Shown: positions 1 to 9,113, numbered from the stretch's first letter. The stretch: 64,000 bases of DNA from Paracidovorax avenae ATCC 19860 (GCF_000176855.2 NC_015138.1:1550001-1614000), one strand, 5' to 3'. The notes: a model not told the origin generated them from the sequence alone. Translations and numbers: made by a program.

Positions 1-1
1 G

Positions 2-349
2 CCAGCGGGCACCTCTCCGGGAGGCGCCGCCTGGCGGCCTGCGGAGTGGAACGGCGAAGCGCCCGGGAGCCCGGCCGCGCGGCCGCCGCCGCCCACCCGG
101 TCGGGGCCGGAAGACAAGGCCTGGGCCGCCTTCCGGCACCACGTGTTCGATGTGTCCGTGAAGGCCCGGGCCGACATCCGGGCGCTGAACGAAGCCTTCG
201 TCGAAGGCTGGCGCGAGGGGCTGGGGCGTGTCCCCTGCGCCGAGATACCGCCGCTGCTGTTCGTGGGCGGCTGGCCCTATGGCGCCGTGCTGCAGGAGCA
301 GTGCATGGAGCAGGCAGAGGAACTGGGCAACTGGCTGTTGCCCGAGTGA
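2..349 (+). CDS. Hypothetical protein, C-terminal part (5' end outside window)
   Basis: The frame is open from the first bases of the window and closes with TGA at 347-349, so only the C-terminal ~115 residues are visible. The first third is Pro/Ala/Arg-rich and looks like a linker. The last ~70 residues look like a folded helical domain (RADIRALNEAFVEGW, then LLFVGGWPYGAVLQE). I do not recognise the family. It converges with the siderophore receptor gene on the other strand, with an inverted repeat between the two stops. A GTG at 143 could serve as an internal start, but the upstream frame stays open. Confidence 0.55.
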   Translation, partial: PAGTSPGGAAWRPAEWNGEAPGSPAARPPPPTRSGPEDKAWAAFRHHVFDVSVKARADIRALNEAFVEGWREGLGRVPCAEIPPLLFVGGWPYGAVLQEQCMEQAEELGNWLLPE

Positions 350-353
350 GGTC

Positions 354-375
354 TCCCGGGGGGCACGCCCCGGGA
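354..375. terminator. Stem-loop between convergent genes
   Basis: A perfect 8-bp inverted repeat (354-361 with 368-375, 6-nt loop) lies between the stop of the 5' partial gene and the stop of the convergent receptor gene. There is no strong T-run on either side, so its role as a bidirectional terminator is inferred from position. Confidence 0.35.
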
Positions 376-383
376 AAGTTACG

Positions 384-2621
384 TCAGAAGCGGTAGGTCG
401 AGGTCAGCATGTAGGTGCGCCGCTGGCCGTAGAAGCAGTCGCCGCGCGCCAGGCACTGCGTGATCTGCACCTTGTCCGTCAGGTTCACCACGTTGAAGGC
501 CAGGCGCCAGTCGCCCGCGTCGTAGGCCACCATCGCATCCGCGAGCGTGGCCGCCGGCGTGGAGATGGCAGACGACCCGCTCCACTGCGAGCCCGTGTAG
601 CGCACGCCGCCGCCCACCGTCCACTGGCCGCGCCCGCCCGCGGCGAACCGGTGCGACACCCAGGCGGAGGCCGTGTGCTTCGACACGCCCGCCACCGGCT
701 GGCCCTGGTCGCCCGCGTTGCTGCGCGCGATCTTCGCATCGGTATACGCATAGGCGAGCGTGGCGTCCCAGCTGCGGGCGATGCTGGCGGTGAACTCCGC
801 CTCCAGGCCGCGCGTCCTGGTTTCGCCGATCTGCAGGCTGTTGAGCGGATTGGTCGGGTCGGTCGTCTTGCGGTTCTTCTCGCGCAACTCGTACACGGCG
901 GCATAGGCCGAGATGCCGCGGCCTTCCGGCTGCCATTTCACGCCGGCTTCCCACTGCTCGCCGCGTTGCGGCTTGTACGGATCGCCGAAGAAGTTCACGC
1001 CGCCCAGCGGCTGGAACGACTCGGCATAGCTCAGGTAGGGGGCCCAGCCGCCGTCCATCTGGTAGGTCGCACCCAGGCGCTTGGTCCAGGCCGTGTCGTC
1101 CACGGCGGCGGCGGGGCGGCCTTCGGTCTCGGTCTTGGCGCTGTCATGGCGCAGGCCGAGCGTGGCGGTCCAGCGGTCCCAGCGGATCTGGTCCTGCAGG
1201 TAGACGCCCCACTGGCGCTGCGTCACGCCCGGCTGGCGCACCAGGGCGGATTCGGACGGCGGCGTGAAGTTGCCGTACACCGGCGCGTAGACGTCGATGC
1301 CGCTCACGGTCTTGAACCACGACGACTGGCTGGTGGCGTTGCGTTGCGCGTCCACGCCGGCCAGCAGCGTGTGCTCGGTGGCGCCGGCCTTGAGCTTGCC
1401 TTCGATTTGCGTATCCACCATCAGCAGGCGGCTGGCGTTGCGCTGCCAGATCGCGTCGCGCAGCAGGGTGCGGTTGTCCGCCTCGAACACCGGGCGTGCC
1501 GGCCGGCCCGTGGCGCTGTTGGCCGTGAAGCTCGTGTACATGCTGCGGTAATCGACGTCGCTCACCGTGCGGCGCAGGTTCTGTCGCACGGTCCATGCGT
1601 CGTTCACGCGGTGGCTGAAGAGGTAGCCCCAGGAGTTGTTCTCGGTGTCGTAGGCGTCCCAGCCGGGCTCGCTGATGAAGGCCGAGGTGGGGATCTGGCC
1701 GTAGGGGCTGGACAGGCGCGTTCCCTGCCACGGGAAGAAGCCGATCAGCGATCCGCTCTTGTCCTTCTGGTGCGTGAACTGCAGCGTGAGCGACGTGGCG
1801 GCGCTGGGCTTCCATGTGAGCGAGGGCGCGATGATCAGCCGGTCGTCACTCACGTGGTCGACCTGCGAATCGCTGTCGCGGCCCACGGCCACCAGCCGGT
1901 AGAGCCACTGCCCGTCCTGCGTGAGCGCCCCCGTCAGGTCGGTGGCGATCTGCTTGCGGGCGTGGTTGCCCACCTGCACCTGCACTTCGCGCAGCGGCTC
2001 GGCCTGCGGGCGCTTGCTGGTGAGGTTCAGCACCCCGCCCACGCTGCCCTGGCCATAGAGCACCGACGACGGGCCGCGCAGGAATTCCACGCGCTCCAGC
2101 AGGTAGGGATCGGCCTTGACGTTGTTGTAGGTGCCGTAGGTGCGCAGCAGGCCGTCCTGGTACTGCGTCACGTCGCCGCCGCGCGCCTTGAAACTGTCCA
2201 CGCGGCTGTCGAAGTAATTGGACACCATGCCGGCCGTGTAGGCCGTGGTCTGGCGCAGGGTCTGCGCGCCCTGCGCCTCCATCTGGTCGCGCGTGACGAC
2301 GCTGATGGCCTGCGGCGTTTCGATCAGCGGGGTATCGGTCTTGGTGGCCGAGAGCGCGCGGCGGGCCACGAAGCCGGAGACGGGGTTCACGGGGTTTTCC
2401 TGCTGCCCGTCAGCGCTCACCGTCACCGGGGCGAGCGTGGCTTCCGCTGCCGGGGCATTGGCCGTGGCGGCAGCCTGCTGTGCATGCGCTGCGGGTGCGG
2501 CGACCAGGGCACACAGCGTGGCGGCGGCTGCGGACAGGGCCTGGACGAGCGTGCGCGGTGCGAAGTCGGGGCGGGGCGCATGCCGGTGGGGGGCGGTGAG
2601 AAGGTCGAAGGATGGGGTCAT
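384..2621 (-). CDS. TonB-dependent siderophore receptor (outer membrane)
   Basis: A 745-residue outer-membrane receptor for TonB-dependent uptake of a ferric siderophore. A signal peptide ends near AHAQ (about residue 48), followed by a TonB-box-like APVTVSAD. The plug domain spans roughly residues 75-185 (TPQAISVVT, VEFLRGPSSVLYGQGSVGG) and the beta-barrel fills the rest, ending in the aromatic residue expected for barrel assembly (TYRF). The length is typical for FhuA/FpvA-type receptors. It is the last gene of a minus-strand iron locus and lies 111 bp downstream of the DUF4198 gene. The substrate cannot be read from the sequence. The ATG at 2621 has only a weak ribosome site. Confidence 0.93.
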   Translation of the reverse strand: MTPSFDLLTAPHRHAPRPDFAPRTLVQALSAAAATLCALVAAPAAHAQQAAATANAPAAEATLAPVTVSADGQQENPVNPVSGFVARRALSATKTDTPLIETPQAISVVTRDQMEAQGAQTLRQTTAYTAGMVSNYFDSRVDSFKARGGDVTQYQDGLLRTYGTYNNVKADPYLLERVEFLRGPSSVLYGQGSVGGVLNLTSKRPQAEPLREVQVQVGNHARKQIATDLTGALTQDGQWLYRLVAVGRDSDSQVDHVSDDRLIIAPSLTWKPSAATSLTLQFTHQKDKSGSLIGFFPWQGTRLSSPYGQIPTSAFISEPGWDAYDTENNSWGYLFSHRVNDAWTVRQNLRRTVSDVDYRSMYTSFTANSATGRPARPVFEADNRTLLRDAIWQRNASRLLMVDTQIEGKLKAGATEHTLLAGVDAQRNATSQSSWFKTVSGIDVYAPVYGNFTPPSESALVRQPGVTQRQWGVYLQDQIRWDRWTATLGLRHDSAKTETEGRPAAAVDDTAWTKRLGATYQMDGGWAPYLSYAESFQPLGGVNFFGDPYKPQRGEQWEAGVKWQPEGRGISAYAAVYELREKNRKTTDPTNPLNSLQIGETRTRGLEAEFTASIARSWDATLAYAYTDAKIARSNAGDQGQPVAGVSKHTASAWVSHRFAAGGRGQWTVGGGVRYTGSQWSGSSAISTPAATLADAMVAYDAGDWRLAFNVVNLTDKVQITQCLARGDCFYGQRRTYMLTSTYRF

Positions 2622-2732
2622 TGCAGAAAAGAAAGAGCGCTCGCGCTGCCAGGGGGCGGCGTGCGAGAGGGATTGCGGAAACGCAGACAGCGCGCTGCGC
2701 CGGGTGGCGTGGCGCCTGAGTGCGGTGGGGGA

Positions 2733-3452
2733 TCAGTGCGCCGGTGCGGCTGGCAGGGCGGGGGATTCCATGCCCTCGGCCTGGGCGAAGGTGAGCGTGG
2801 TGAGGTAGGCCGTCTCGCCGTACTTCTCGCCATTGCGCTCCCCGGAGGCCGGGTCGGCGTGCTTCACCTCGGCCACGTACTGGCCCTTCCACGGCAGGGA
2901 GAAGCGCACCGTGCCGTCCGCACCGGTCACGGCCTCGCGGGCCCAGCCGGAGGGCGCGGCCAGCGTCACCTGGGCCTTGGGCAGCGGCTGGCCGTTGAAC
3001 ACCACGCGCAGTTCGCCCGGGCTGCCCGTGGGCACCACGTCCAGCGGCGCCGTGGCAGCGACGGGGCGGGACAGGTCCGCGACCCAGCGCGCGGCGGGGC
3101 GCCAGAGCAGCGCGGGCTTGCCACCCTTGGTGCGGTCGATCACCGGATAGGGAGCTTCCGCGAACAGCGTCTCGGCGGCGCCGGGCAGTGCGTAGGCGAA
3201 GGCGGTCGCGGTACGACGGCCTTCCACCCGCGTGGCCGCAGCGGCGCCCGCCGCACGGACCTGCAGCACCGGCACGCCCTGGAACCTGTCCAGCGCGCCC
3301 GGCGATTTTTCGATCACGTTGTCGGCATATTCGCCGAACTGCAGCCGCGCCTGGCCGTTGCCGGCTTCGAGCCACACCTGGTGGGCCTGGGCACCGGCAG
3401 CGGCGCAGGCGGCGAAGAGGGCGGTGGCCCAGGGGCGGAAGGACGATGGCAT
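2733..3452 (-). CDS. DUF4198-like periplasmic protein
   Basis: A secreted protein of about 239 residues with a signal peptide cleaved near GAQAHQ, leaving His at or near the mature N-terminus, as in DUF4198/NikK-like proteins that bind transition metals. The C-terminal half looks like an Ig-like domain (VVFNGQPLPKAQVTLAAPSG, then TGADGTVRFSLPWKGQY). The ATG at 3452 is chosen because AAGGAG lies 8 nt upstream and a good signal peptide follows. It sits between the DUF3325 gene and a TonB receptor, suggesting a periplasmic role in metal or siderophore handling. That role is inference; no catalytic motif is visible. Confidence 0.8.
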   Translation of the reverse strand: MPSSFRPWATALFAACAAAGAQAHQVWLEAGNGQARLQFGEYADNVIEKSPGALDRFQGVPVLQVRAAGAAAATRVEGRRTATAFAYALPGAAETLFAEAPYPVIDRTKGGKPALLWRPAARWVADLSRPVAATAPLDVVPTGSPGELRVVFNGQPLPKAQVTLAAPSGWAREAVTGADGTVRFSLPWKGQYVAEVKHADPASGERNGEKYGETAYLTTLTFAQAEGMESPALPAAPAH

Positions 3453-3571
3453 CGGTTGGCTCCTTGAAAGGTGGAAAGGTCGATAAAAAGCAATGCGGCG
3501 GCGCGCCGGAGGCTCCGGCGGCGGGGACTGGAGGCCAGGACTGTTGCCGCACGGGGGCGGCCGGGGCCCGG

Positions 3572-3937
3572 TCAGCCCGTGGCGTGCGGCCCCAGGGCGG
3601 CCGCCAGGGCCGCCCACAGCACCGCCAGCGCCAGGGCCGAGGCCGATAGCCCGGGCAGGCGCCGCGGCCACCAGGTCGCCGCGGCGGTGGCGCCCAGCGC
3701 CGACACGGAGAGCGCCACGGCCCACCAGGTGACCGACAGCGGCACGCTGGCCATGCGCGGCCACGCCACGGCCAGGACCAGCGACAGGCCCAGAACGGCC
3801 CATCCGCCACGGCGCAGGGCGCGCAGCCGCGCCGGGTCGCCTTCGCGGCCCCATGCGTCCTCGTGGTGCCGGTCCATGCCCAGCGCGATGCCGGCCCAGC
3901 CGGCGAAACACAGCAGCAGCTCGAGCATGGCGGTCAT
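3572..3937 (-). CDS. DUF3325 family membrane protein
   Basis: A small (121-residue) inner-membrane protein with three or four hydrophobic segments: residues about 1-20, 45-62, 68-88 and 95-115. A conserved-looking polar stretch (GMDRHHEDAWG) follows the first helix. The ATG at 3937 overlaps the stop of the upstream PepSY gene in an ATGA arrangement, so translation is probably coupled. This order, DUF3649 then PepSY membrane protein then DUF3325, recurs beside TonB receptors in proteobacteria, which suggests these proteins form one inner-membrane unit. Molecular function is unknown. Confidence 0.82.
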   Translation of the reverse strand: MTAMLELLLCFAGWAGIALGMDRHHEDAWGREGDPARLRALRRGGWAVLGLSLVLAVAWPRMASVPLSVTWWAVALSVSALGATAAATWWPRRLPGLSASALALAVLWAALAAALGPHATG

Positions 3938-5622
3938 GCTCCTTGCGCGGGCGTGGTGCCGGACGGCGCACCGGGCTGCACGGCAGCGCGCGCCGCCTTT
4001 GGCGTGGCCGCCGCGCGGCGGCGCAGCAGGTGCCGGGCCAGGGCGCCGAACACCAGTCCGGCGGCCAGGAACGACAGGTCCATGCCGGCCCAGGCCCATT
4101 CGCCCGCGGGCAGCGTGATGCCCAGGTGGGCCGAGGTGGTGGCCGCGTTGATCACCGGCAGCGCCGCGAACAGCGCACCCGCGGCCCCCAGCAGCAGCGC
4201 CCAGCCGCGCCGGTCGGGCCGGAGCAGGCCGATGGCCAGGCCCGCGCCCCAGGTGCCGAAGAACCATGCGAGCTCCGCGTCGGCGCGCCCGGGCGTGGAC
4301 AGGGGCAACAGCCGGTTGGCCGCGAGGAAGGCGGCGACCGCCAGGGGCAGCCCGCCCATCAGGCCCACGTTCAGGCTGGCCACCAGCCGCTCGCCGAAAG
4401 GCAGGCCGGCATCGCCCGGCTTGCGCTGCGCCTGCGCGCGCCGCTTCACCGACCAGAGCACCAGCCCGGAAGCGATCATCAGGCTGCCCAGCACGCCGAA
4501 GCCGAACAGCGCCCAGCGCATCCCCGGGCCCGCGAAGCGGGCGAGGTGCAGCCCGTAGAGCACGCGGTAGGTTTTGATCGCGGGTGTCTGCGGATCGATC
4601 AGCGCGAGCTGCCGCGCCGTGGCCCCGTCGAAGCGCAGCCGCGCGGGGCCGTACTGCAGCCGGTCGCCATCGTGCCGCGTGACCTCCACCACCGTGCCGT
4701 CCGCGTCGCGGCGCGCCGAAATGTTGCCGATGCGGGCATCGCCCCAGGTGCGGTGGGCGCCCGCCACCATCGTGGCCAGGTCCAGCGGCGGCAGGGGCGC
4801 GGCGGCTTCCGCCGCCCCGCGCGCGCGGCGTGCGCTGCGGGTGCCCGGCTCGTCGCCCTGCATCTCCGCGAAATAGGCCTGCGAATCGGTGCCCTTGGGC
4901 GTCGCGTAGGCGGCCGCGATGCCGGCGGGCATGTAGAGCGTGTGGAAGATCATCAGCCCGCTGAAGGTGATGACGAGATAGAACGGCAGCGCCAGCACGC
5001 CGGACACGTTGTGCGCGTCCAGCCAGGCGCGCTGGCCGCCCTTAGTCGGACGGAAGGTGAAGAAATCCTTGAAGATGCGCCGGTGCGTCACCACGCCCGT
5101 GAGCAGCGCGATGAACATCAGCAGCGTTGCCACCCCCACGATCCAGCGCCCCTGCAGCGCCCAGCGGCTCTGGTGCGCCGTGCGCAGCTCGAAGTGGAAG
5201 CGGTAGAAGAATTCCCCGCCCATGGTCTCGCGCGTGCCGATCGACTCGCCCGTGGACGGGTCCATGAGCAGGGTCTGGAAGCGGCCATTGGCACTGTCGC
5301 GCCAGAGCACGGTGACGGCCGGCAGGCGCCCGTCGGGCAGGCGCATGATCCACTGCGTAACGCCCGGTGCGTGGCGGTGCAGCGCTGCCTGCGCCCGGTC
5401 CGCCACGTCGGGGCTCGGGGCCGCCAGCCCGTGCATTTCCGGGCGCATCCAGAGATTGAATTCGCTCTTGAAGAAGCTCAGCGTGCCGGTGGCGAAGATG
5501 GCGAACAGCAGCCACCCCAGCACCAGGCCCGCCCAGGTGTGGACCCAGGACATCGCCTGCCGGAAGCCCTCGCGCCCGGGCGCCGCGGCGGCGTGCGCGG
5601 TGTCGTTCGAAGCTGCCGTCAT
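3934..5622 (-). CDS. PepSY-associated transmembrane protein, putative ferric-siderophore reductase
   Basis: A 562-residue inner-membrane protein of the PepSY-TM family, to which FoxB/FegC/PiuB-like siderophore-iron reductases belong. The first membrane helix begins with VHTWAGLVLGWLLFAIFATG and is followed by a periplasmic PepSY-like region. Further helices include a DAHNVSGVLALPFYLVIT segment. Conserved His residues in and near these helices could bind haem, as proposed for the family. The C-terminal third has several more helices. The ATG at 5622 overlaps the TGA of the DUF3649 gene. It probably helps release iron from imported siderophore by reduction at the inner membrane. This is inferred from family and neighbours. 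Confidence 0.88.
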   Translation of the reverse strand: MTAASNDTAHAAAAPGREGFRQAMSWVHTWAGLVLGWLLFAIFATGTLSFFKSEFNLWMRPEMHGLAAPSPDVADRAQAALHRHAPGVTQWIMRLPDGRLPAVTVLWRDSANGRFQTLLMDPSTGESIGTRETMGGEFFYRFHFELRTAHQSRWALQGRWIVGVATLLMFIALLTGVVTHRRIFKDFFTFRPTKGGQRAWLDAHNVSGVLALPFYLVITFSGLMIFHTLYMPAGIAAAYATPKGTDSQAYFAEMQGDEPGTRSARRARGAAEAAAPLPPLDLATMVAGAHRTWGDARIGNISARRDADGTVVEVTRHDGDRLQYGPARLRFDGATARQLALIDPQTPAIKTYRVLYGLHLARFAGPGMRWALFGFGVLGSLMIASGLVLWSVKRRAQAQRKPGDAGLPFGERLVASLNVGLMGGLPLAVAAFLAANRLLPLSTPGRADAELAWFFGTWGAGLAIGLLRPDRRGWALLLGAAGALFAALPVINAATTSAHLGITLPAGEWAWAGMDLSFLAAGLVFGALARHLLRRRAAATPKAARAAVQPGAPSGTTPAQGA

Positions 5623-5927
5623 GCCGCGCCTCCCCACAGGCGCGGCGCGACCACGCAGGCGCCCAGCAGCAGCGCGGGCACGCCCACCCCGGCCCAGGCC
5701 GACCATGCGGTGCGCGCATAGAACGCCCAGGCCACCGCGCCGGCATACACCAGCCACGAGAACATCGTCGCGGCCAGCACCGCCTCCACGCGCGGCATCG
5801 CCAGCGCCAGGGCCAGCGCGCCGGCCGCCGTGGCGGCGGCGGCGAGCGCATAGCCGCCGGCCGTGGCAGCCAGCGCGCGCGATGCGATCGCCAGGCGGTA
5901 CTTCCAGAGGGGACGGGTGGGTTTCAT
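5619..5927 (-). CDS. DUF3649 family membrane protein
   Basis: A 102-residue protein with three hydrophobic helices (roughly residues 12-40, 45-62 and 70-92) after a short basic N-terminus (MKPTRPLWKYR). The start at 5927 lies 19 nt after the stop of the upstream receptor gene. Its own stop overlaps the next start by 4 nt (ATGA). Members of this family sit next to TonB-receptor and PepSY genes, so it is probably a small partner of the inner-membrane iron-release complex. No catalytic residues can be named. Confidence 0.82.
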   Translation of the reverse strand: MKPTRPLWKYRLAIASRALAATAGGYALAAAATAAGALALALAMPRVEAVLAATMFSWLVYAGAVAWAFYARTAWSAWAGVGVPALLLGACVVAPRLWGGAA

Positions 5928-5946
5928 GGCGGCGGCTTCCGGGCGG

Positions 5947-8121
5947 TCAGAAGGCGTAGTCGAGCGTGACCTGCAGCGCGCGCGCCTCGCCCGGCGTGAC
6001 CGAGGTGAAGCCCGCGGCATTGCTGGTGCCGTCGAGGTAATAACGCTTGTCCGCGGCGTTCTTCAGGTTGGCCTGCAGCCGCAGCCCGCCGGCCATCTCG
6101 TAGCCCACGGCCAGGTCGGCGACCGTATAGCCCGGCAGGCGCCGCCGGTTGTCGTTGGCCAGGAACTTGTCGCCCTGGTGCGTGAGGCCGCCGCCCACCC
6201 ACAGGCCGGGCACCGCGGCGATGCGGTACTGCGTCCAGAGCGATGCGGTGCGCTTCGTCGCCAGCGCCACGCGGTTGCCCACGTTGGCGCCCGCCACCGT
6301 GTCGGCCAGCACCTTCGGGTCCATGAACGTGGCCTGGGCGGTCACGGTCCAGCCCGGCGCGATGCGGCCCCTGGCCTCCAGCTCCAGTCCGCGGATGCGC
6401 TGGCGGCCCGTGAGCACGGAATAGCCGGGGTTGGCAGGATCGCTGGCGGGGCTGTTGGTGAGTTCCAGCTCGAACAGCGACGCCGTTGTCAGCAGCCGGC
6501 GCGAAAGCCATTCCTGCTTCACCCCCACCTCGATCTGCTTGCCTTCGGATGGCGGTGCCGCCACATTGCCCGCGAGCAGCGTGCCCACGTTGGCCTGGAA
6601 CGAGCGCGCATGGCTCACGTAGAGCATGCTCTCCGGCGTGGCCTCCCAGCTCAGCGCGAGTGAAGGCTGGGTCTTGCTCGCGTCCAGTTGCGGCTTGACA
6701 TAGCGGTCCTTCAGCCGGTCGTGGCGCAGGCCGGCGGTGAGCGCCCAGGGCCCCCAGGCCATGCGGTCCTGCACGTAGATGCCCGGGTTGCGCGTGTCGC
6801 TGGCGACCGCGGGCGCACCGGTGGACGCCGCGGGCGGGGCGATGCCCGTCATGGGGCGCGACAGATCGACGGCGGGCAGGGTGCCCGTGCCGCTCGCGCC
6901 GTAGCGGCTTTCCATCGCGCGCCAGTCCACGCCCGCCAGCACGCGGTGCTCCACCGCACCGGTGTGCCAGCGCCCGCGCAGCTCGGCCAGCACCGTGTCC
7001 GAGGTGTAGCTCTGCCCCGGCGCGAGCCAGTAGCCGCGCGCCACCCGGCCGGCGGACACGCCCGACAGCATCGGCAGCAGCACGTCGCGCTCCGTCTCGT
7101 TGCGCGACACATACAGGCGCGCATCCAGCGCATCGGTGAAGCGGTGGGTCAGCTCGCTCGCATAGAAGCGCATGCGGCCCTGGGTGGTGAGCCAGGGCTC
7201 GCCGTAGAAGTTGCCCTTGTCCAGCGCGTCGGCGCTGCGCGGGTCGGACGGCACCGGTACCGGGAGGCCGGGATAGGACGTGGTTTCCAGGCGGTAGGTC
7301 TCGGCCTGCACCCGCCAGCGCGTCTGCGGCGAGATGCGCCATTCCAGCGCCCCGCCCAGGCCGCGCTTTTCCGGGGTGATGCCGTCCACGGCGCTGCCGC
7401 CGCGGCTGGCCCCGCCGGTCAGGCGGTACAGCAGCGTGCCTTCGGAGTCGATCGGCCCGGTCAGGTCGAATTCCCCGGAGCGCCAGCCGTAGCTGCCGGC
7501 GCCCAGGCGCACCGAGCGCAGCGCCTCGGCCTGCGGCTGCTTGCTCACGTACTGGATCAGCCCGCCCGGTGCGACCTGCCCGTATTCCAGCGCCGCAGGC
7601 CCCTTGATCACTTCCACCCGGTCGATGTTGAACAGCGGCGGATCGATCAGGTGCATGAACTTGGCGCCGTCCCGCAGGTAGTTGTAGGTGTTGTTGGCCC
7701 ACAGGCCGCGCACCGAGAACTGGGAATAGGAACCGTAGTACTCGCTGCGCGAGGCCACGCCCGAGGCGTTGCGCAGCACCTCGCGCTCGGTGGTGGCAGC
7801 CTGCTGCTCCAGCGTCTCGCGCTCCACCACGCTCACGGAGCGCGGCGTCTCCAGCATCGACAGGCCCAGCCGCGACGCGCTCTGCGCGCGCCGCGCGGGC
7901 GTGCCCGCCTCGCCCGAACGGTCCGCGCTCACCTGCACTTCGCCGAGCGTTGCGGGACGCTCGTCCCCGGCCTGCGCCTGCGCGCGAGCGGCCAGGGGCG
8001 CGGCGGTCAGCAGCACGGCACCGCAGTACAGGCCTGCACGGGCCAGGGCATTGCCGGAGGAACCACCCCGGCATGTGGCACGGCGGGGCAGGGGTGGGAC
8101 GGAGACAGGGGAGGACAGCAT
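5947..8121 (-). CDS. TonB-dependent siderophore receptor (outer membrane)
   Basis: A second siderophore receptor, about 724 residues from the ATG at 8121, which gives a credible signal peptide ending near ARAQAQA. A longer frame reaches 8217 but its extra residues look non-coding. A TonB-box-like stretch (LGEVQVSAD) precedes the plug (SVSVVERET, then VEVIKGPAALEYGQVAPGGL). The barrel ends in LDYAF. It is the first gene of the minus-strand iron operon and has a Fur-box-like site about 170 bp upstream. It is clearly diverged from the receptor at 384-2621, so the two probably take different ligands. Confidence 0.92.
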   Translation of the reverse strand: MLSSPVSVPPLPRRATCRGGSSGNALARAGLYCGAVLLTAAPLAARAQAQAGDERPATLGEVQVSADRSGEAGTPARRAQSASRLGLSMLETPRSVSVVERETLEQQAATTEREVLRNASGVASRSEYYGSYSQFSVRGLWANNTYNYLRDGAKFMHLIDPPLFNIDRVEVIKGPAALEYGQVAPGGLIQYVSKQPQAEALRSVRLGAGSYGWRSGEFDLTGPIDSEGTLLYRLTGGASRGGSAVDGITPEKRGLGGALEWRISPQTRWRVQAETYRLETTSYPGLPVPVPSDPRSADALDKGNFYGEPWLTTQGRMRFYASELTHRFTDALDARLYVSRNETERDVLLPMLSGVSAGRVARGYWLAPGQSYTSDTVLAELRGRWHTGAVEHRVLAGVDWRAMESRYGASGTGTLPAVDLSRPMTGIAPPAASTGAPAVASDTRNPGIYVQDRMAWGPWALTAGLRHDRLKDRYVKPQLDASKTQPSLALSWEATPESMLYVSHARSFQANVGTLLAGNVAAPPSEGKQIEVGVKQEWLSRRLLTTASLFELELTNSPASDPANPGYSVLTGRQRIRGLELEARGRIAPGWTVTAQATFMDPKVLADTVAGANVGNRVALATKRTASLWTQYRIAAVPGLWVGGGLTHQGDKFLANDNRRRLPGYTVADLAVGYEMAGGLRLQANLKNAADKRYYLDGTSNAAGFTSVTPGEARALQVTLDYAF

Positions 8122-8287
8122 GGCGGCAGACTTCAAGACGGCAAAAGACCTGAGTGCGCTGGCTGCCGGGGCGCGAGGGCCGTGTCCGGACTGGCTTGCG
8201 GTGGGAGCGCCGTTCAACGCTTGCGGCGAGAGGCCCGGGCAGGGTGCGCGGGCGGCGGCTCCAAGGCGATGGATTCTAATTATTTTT

Positions 8288-8306
8288 GATACGCATTCTC
8301 ATTTGT
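8288..8306 (-). promoter_or_regulatory. Fur-box-like site upstream of the siderophore receptor operon
   Basis: The 19 bases starting GATACGCATTCTCATTT match the classic Fur consensus at about 11 of 19 positions, in an AT-rich patch within otherwise very GC-rich DNA. On the minus strand a TAGAAT hexamer with a weak -35-like TGAGAA 17 bp upstream overlaps the site. Iron-dependent repression of the downstream receptor operon is the natural inference. Confidence 0.55.
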
Positions 8307-8391
8307 GTGTGGAATTCTCCAAATTTCCACCCAACGCATGCAACTTTTCCCGAGGGTCTCGCCATGCCGCGTTCGGAGCCCGCGGCGGCCC

Positions 8392-8416
8392 AAAAAAAAC
8401 GGGCCCGCAGGCCCGT
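8392..8416 (-). terminator. Intrinsic terminator of bfr
   Basis: On the minus strand ACGGGCC, a 4-nt loop and GGCCCGT form a perfect 7-bp GC stem followed by seven or eight T residues. It lies about 40 bp after the bacterioferritin stop codon. Confidence 0.85.
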
Positions 8417-8456
8417 GGTATCGGTATCGCCGGCCCGTGCACCGGCGCTGCTGGCG

Positions 8457-8933
8457 TCAGTCCGCCTCGCCCATCTGCGACTGCAGGTAGTTCTGCACGC
8501 CCACCTGCTCCACGAGGCCCAGTTGCGTTTCCAGGAAGTCGATGTGCTCCTCGGTGTCCTCGAGAATCTCCTGCAGCAGGTCGCGCGAGACGTAGTCGCG
8601 CACCGTTTCGCAGTGGGCGATGCCCTCCTTGATGGTGGCCTGCGCGCCGCGCTCGGAGCGCAGGTCGCATTCGAGGATCTCCGGCACGTCCTCGCCGACC
8701 TGCAGCTTGCCCAGGTCCTGCAGGTTGGGCAGGCCGTCCAGCATGAAGATGCGGTCCATGATACGGTCGGCGTGCTTCATCTCGCCGATCGACTCTTCAT
8801 ACTCCTTCTTCGCCAGGCGGTCGAAGCCCCAGTGCTTGAGCATCCGGTAGTGCAAAAAGTACTGGTTGATGGCCGTCAGCTCGTTCTTGAGCTGGGCCTG
8901 CAGATGGGAAATGACCTGGGCGTCGCCTTGCAT
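8457..8933 (-). CDS. bfr: Bacterioferritin
   Basis: A 158-residue haem-containing iron-storage protein, the same length as E. coli Bfr. It self-assembles into a 24-subunit cytoplasmic shell and oxidises Fe(II). Counting without gaps against E. coli Bfr, ferroxidase ligands E18, E51, H54, E94 and H130 and haem ligand M52 (GEMKHAD) are in place. Position 127 reads T in the string EDTEEH, with Glu at 128 and 129. The start at 8933 has GAGGAG upstream; the longer open frame is not supported. It stands alone on the minus strand, divergent from ahpC, with its own terminator. Storage of iron and peroxide defence make it a sensible neighbour of ahpCF. Confidence 0.95.
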   Translation of the reverse strand: MQGDAQVISHLQAQLKNELTAINQYFLHYRMLKHWGFDRLAKKEYEESIGEMKHADRIMDRIFMLDGLPNLQDLGKLQVGEDVPEILECDLRSERGAQATIKEGIAHCETVRDYVSRDLLQEILEDTEEHIDFLETQLGLVEQVGVQNYLQSQMGEAD

Positions 8934-9113
8934 GGGGCTCTCCTCGTAATAATGGAATGGTGCGGTGTCGGCGCGATTGTCGTGATGCCCGCCCGCCACG
9001 GCAAGGCGAAGCCCCCACGCGCCCGGTCTGCCTGCGTGTGACACTGAGTTGTGTTCTCATTGGAGGGCCCGCGGGCATGGCGGTTGCCCCGCCAGCAGCC
9101 AGGGCTGCACGCA

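Noticed and set aside
228..3467. Very long plus-strand open frame opposite the receptor and DUF4198 genes
   Set aside because: It is the antisense shadow of high-GC genes: Arg/His/Gly-rich with no domain-like content, while the opposite strand carries clear TonB receptor motifs.
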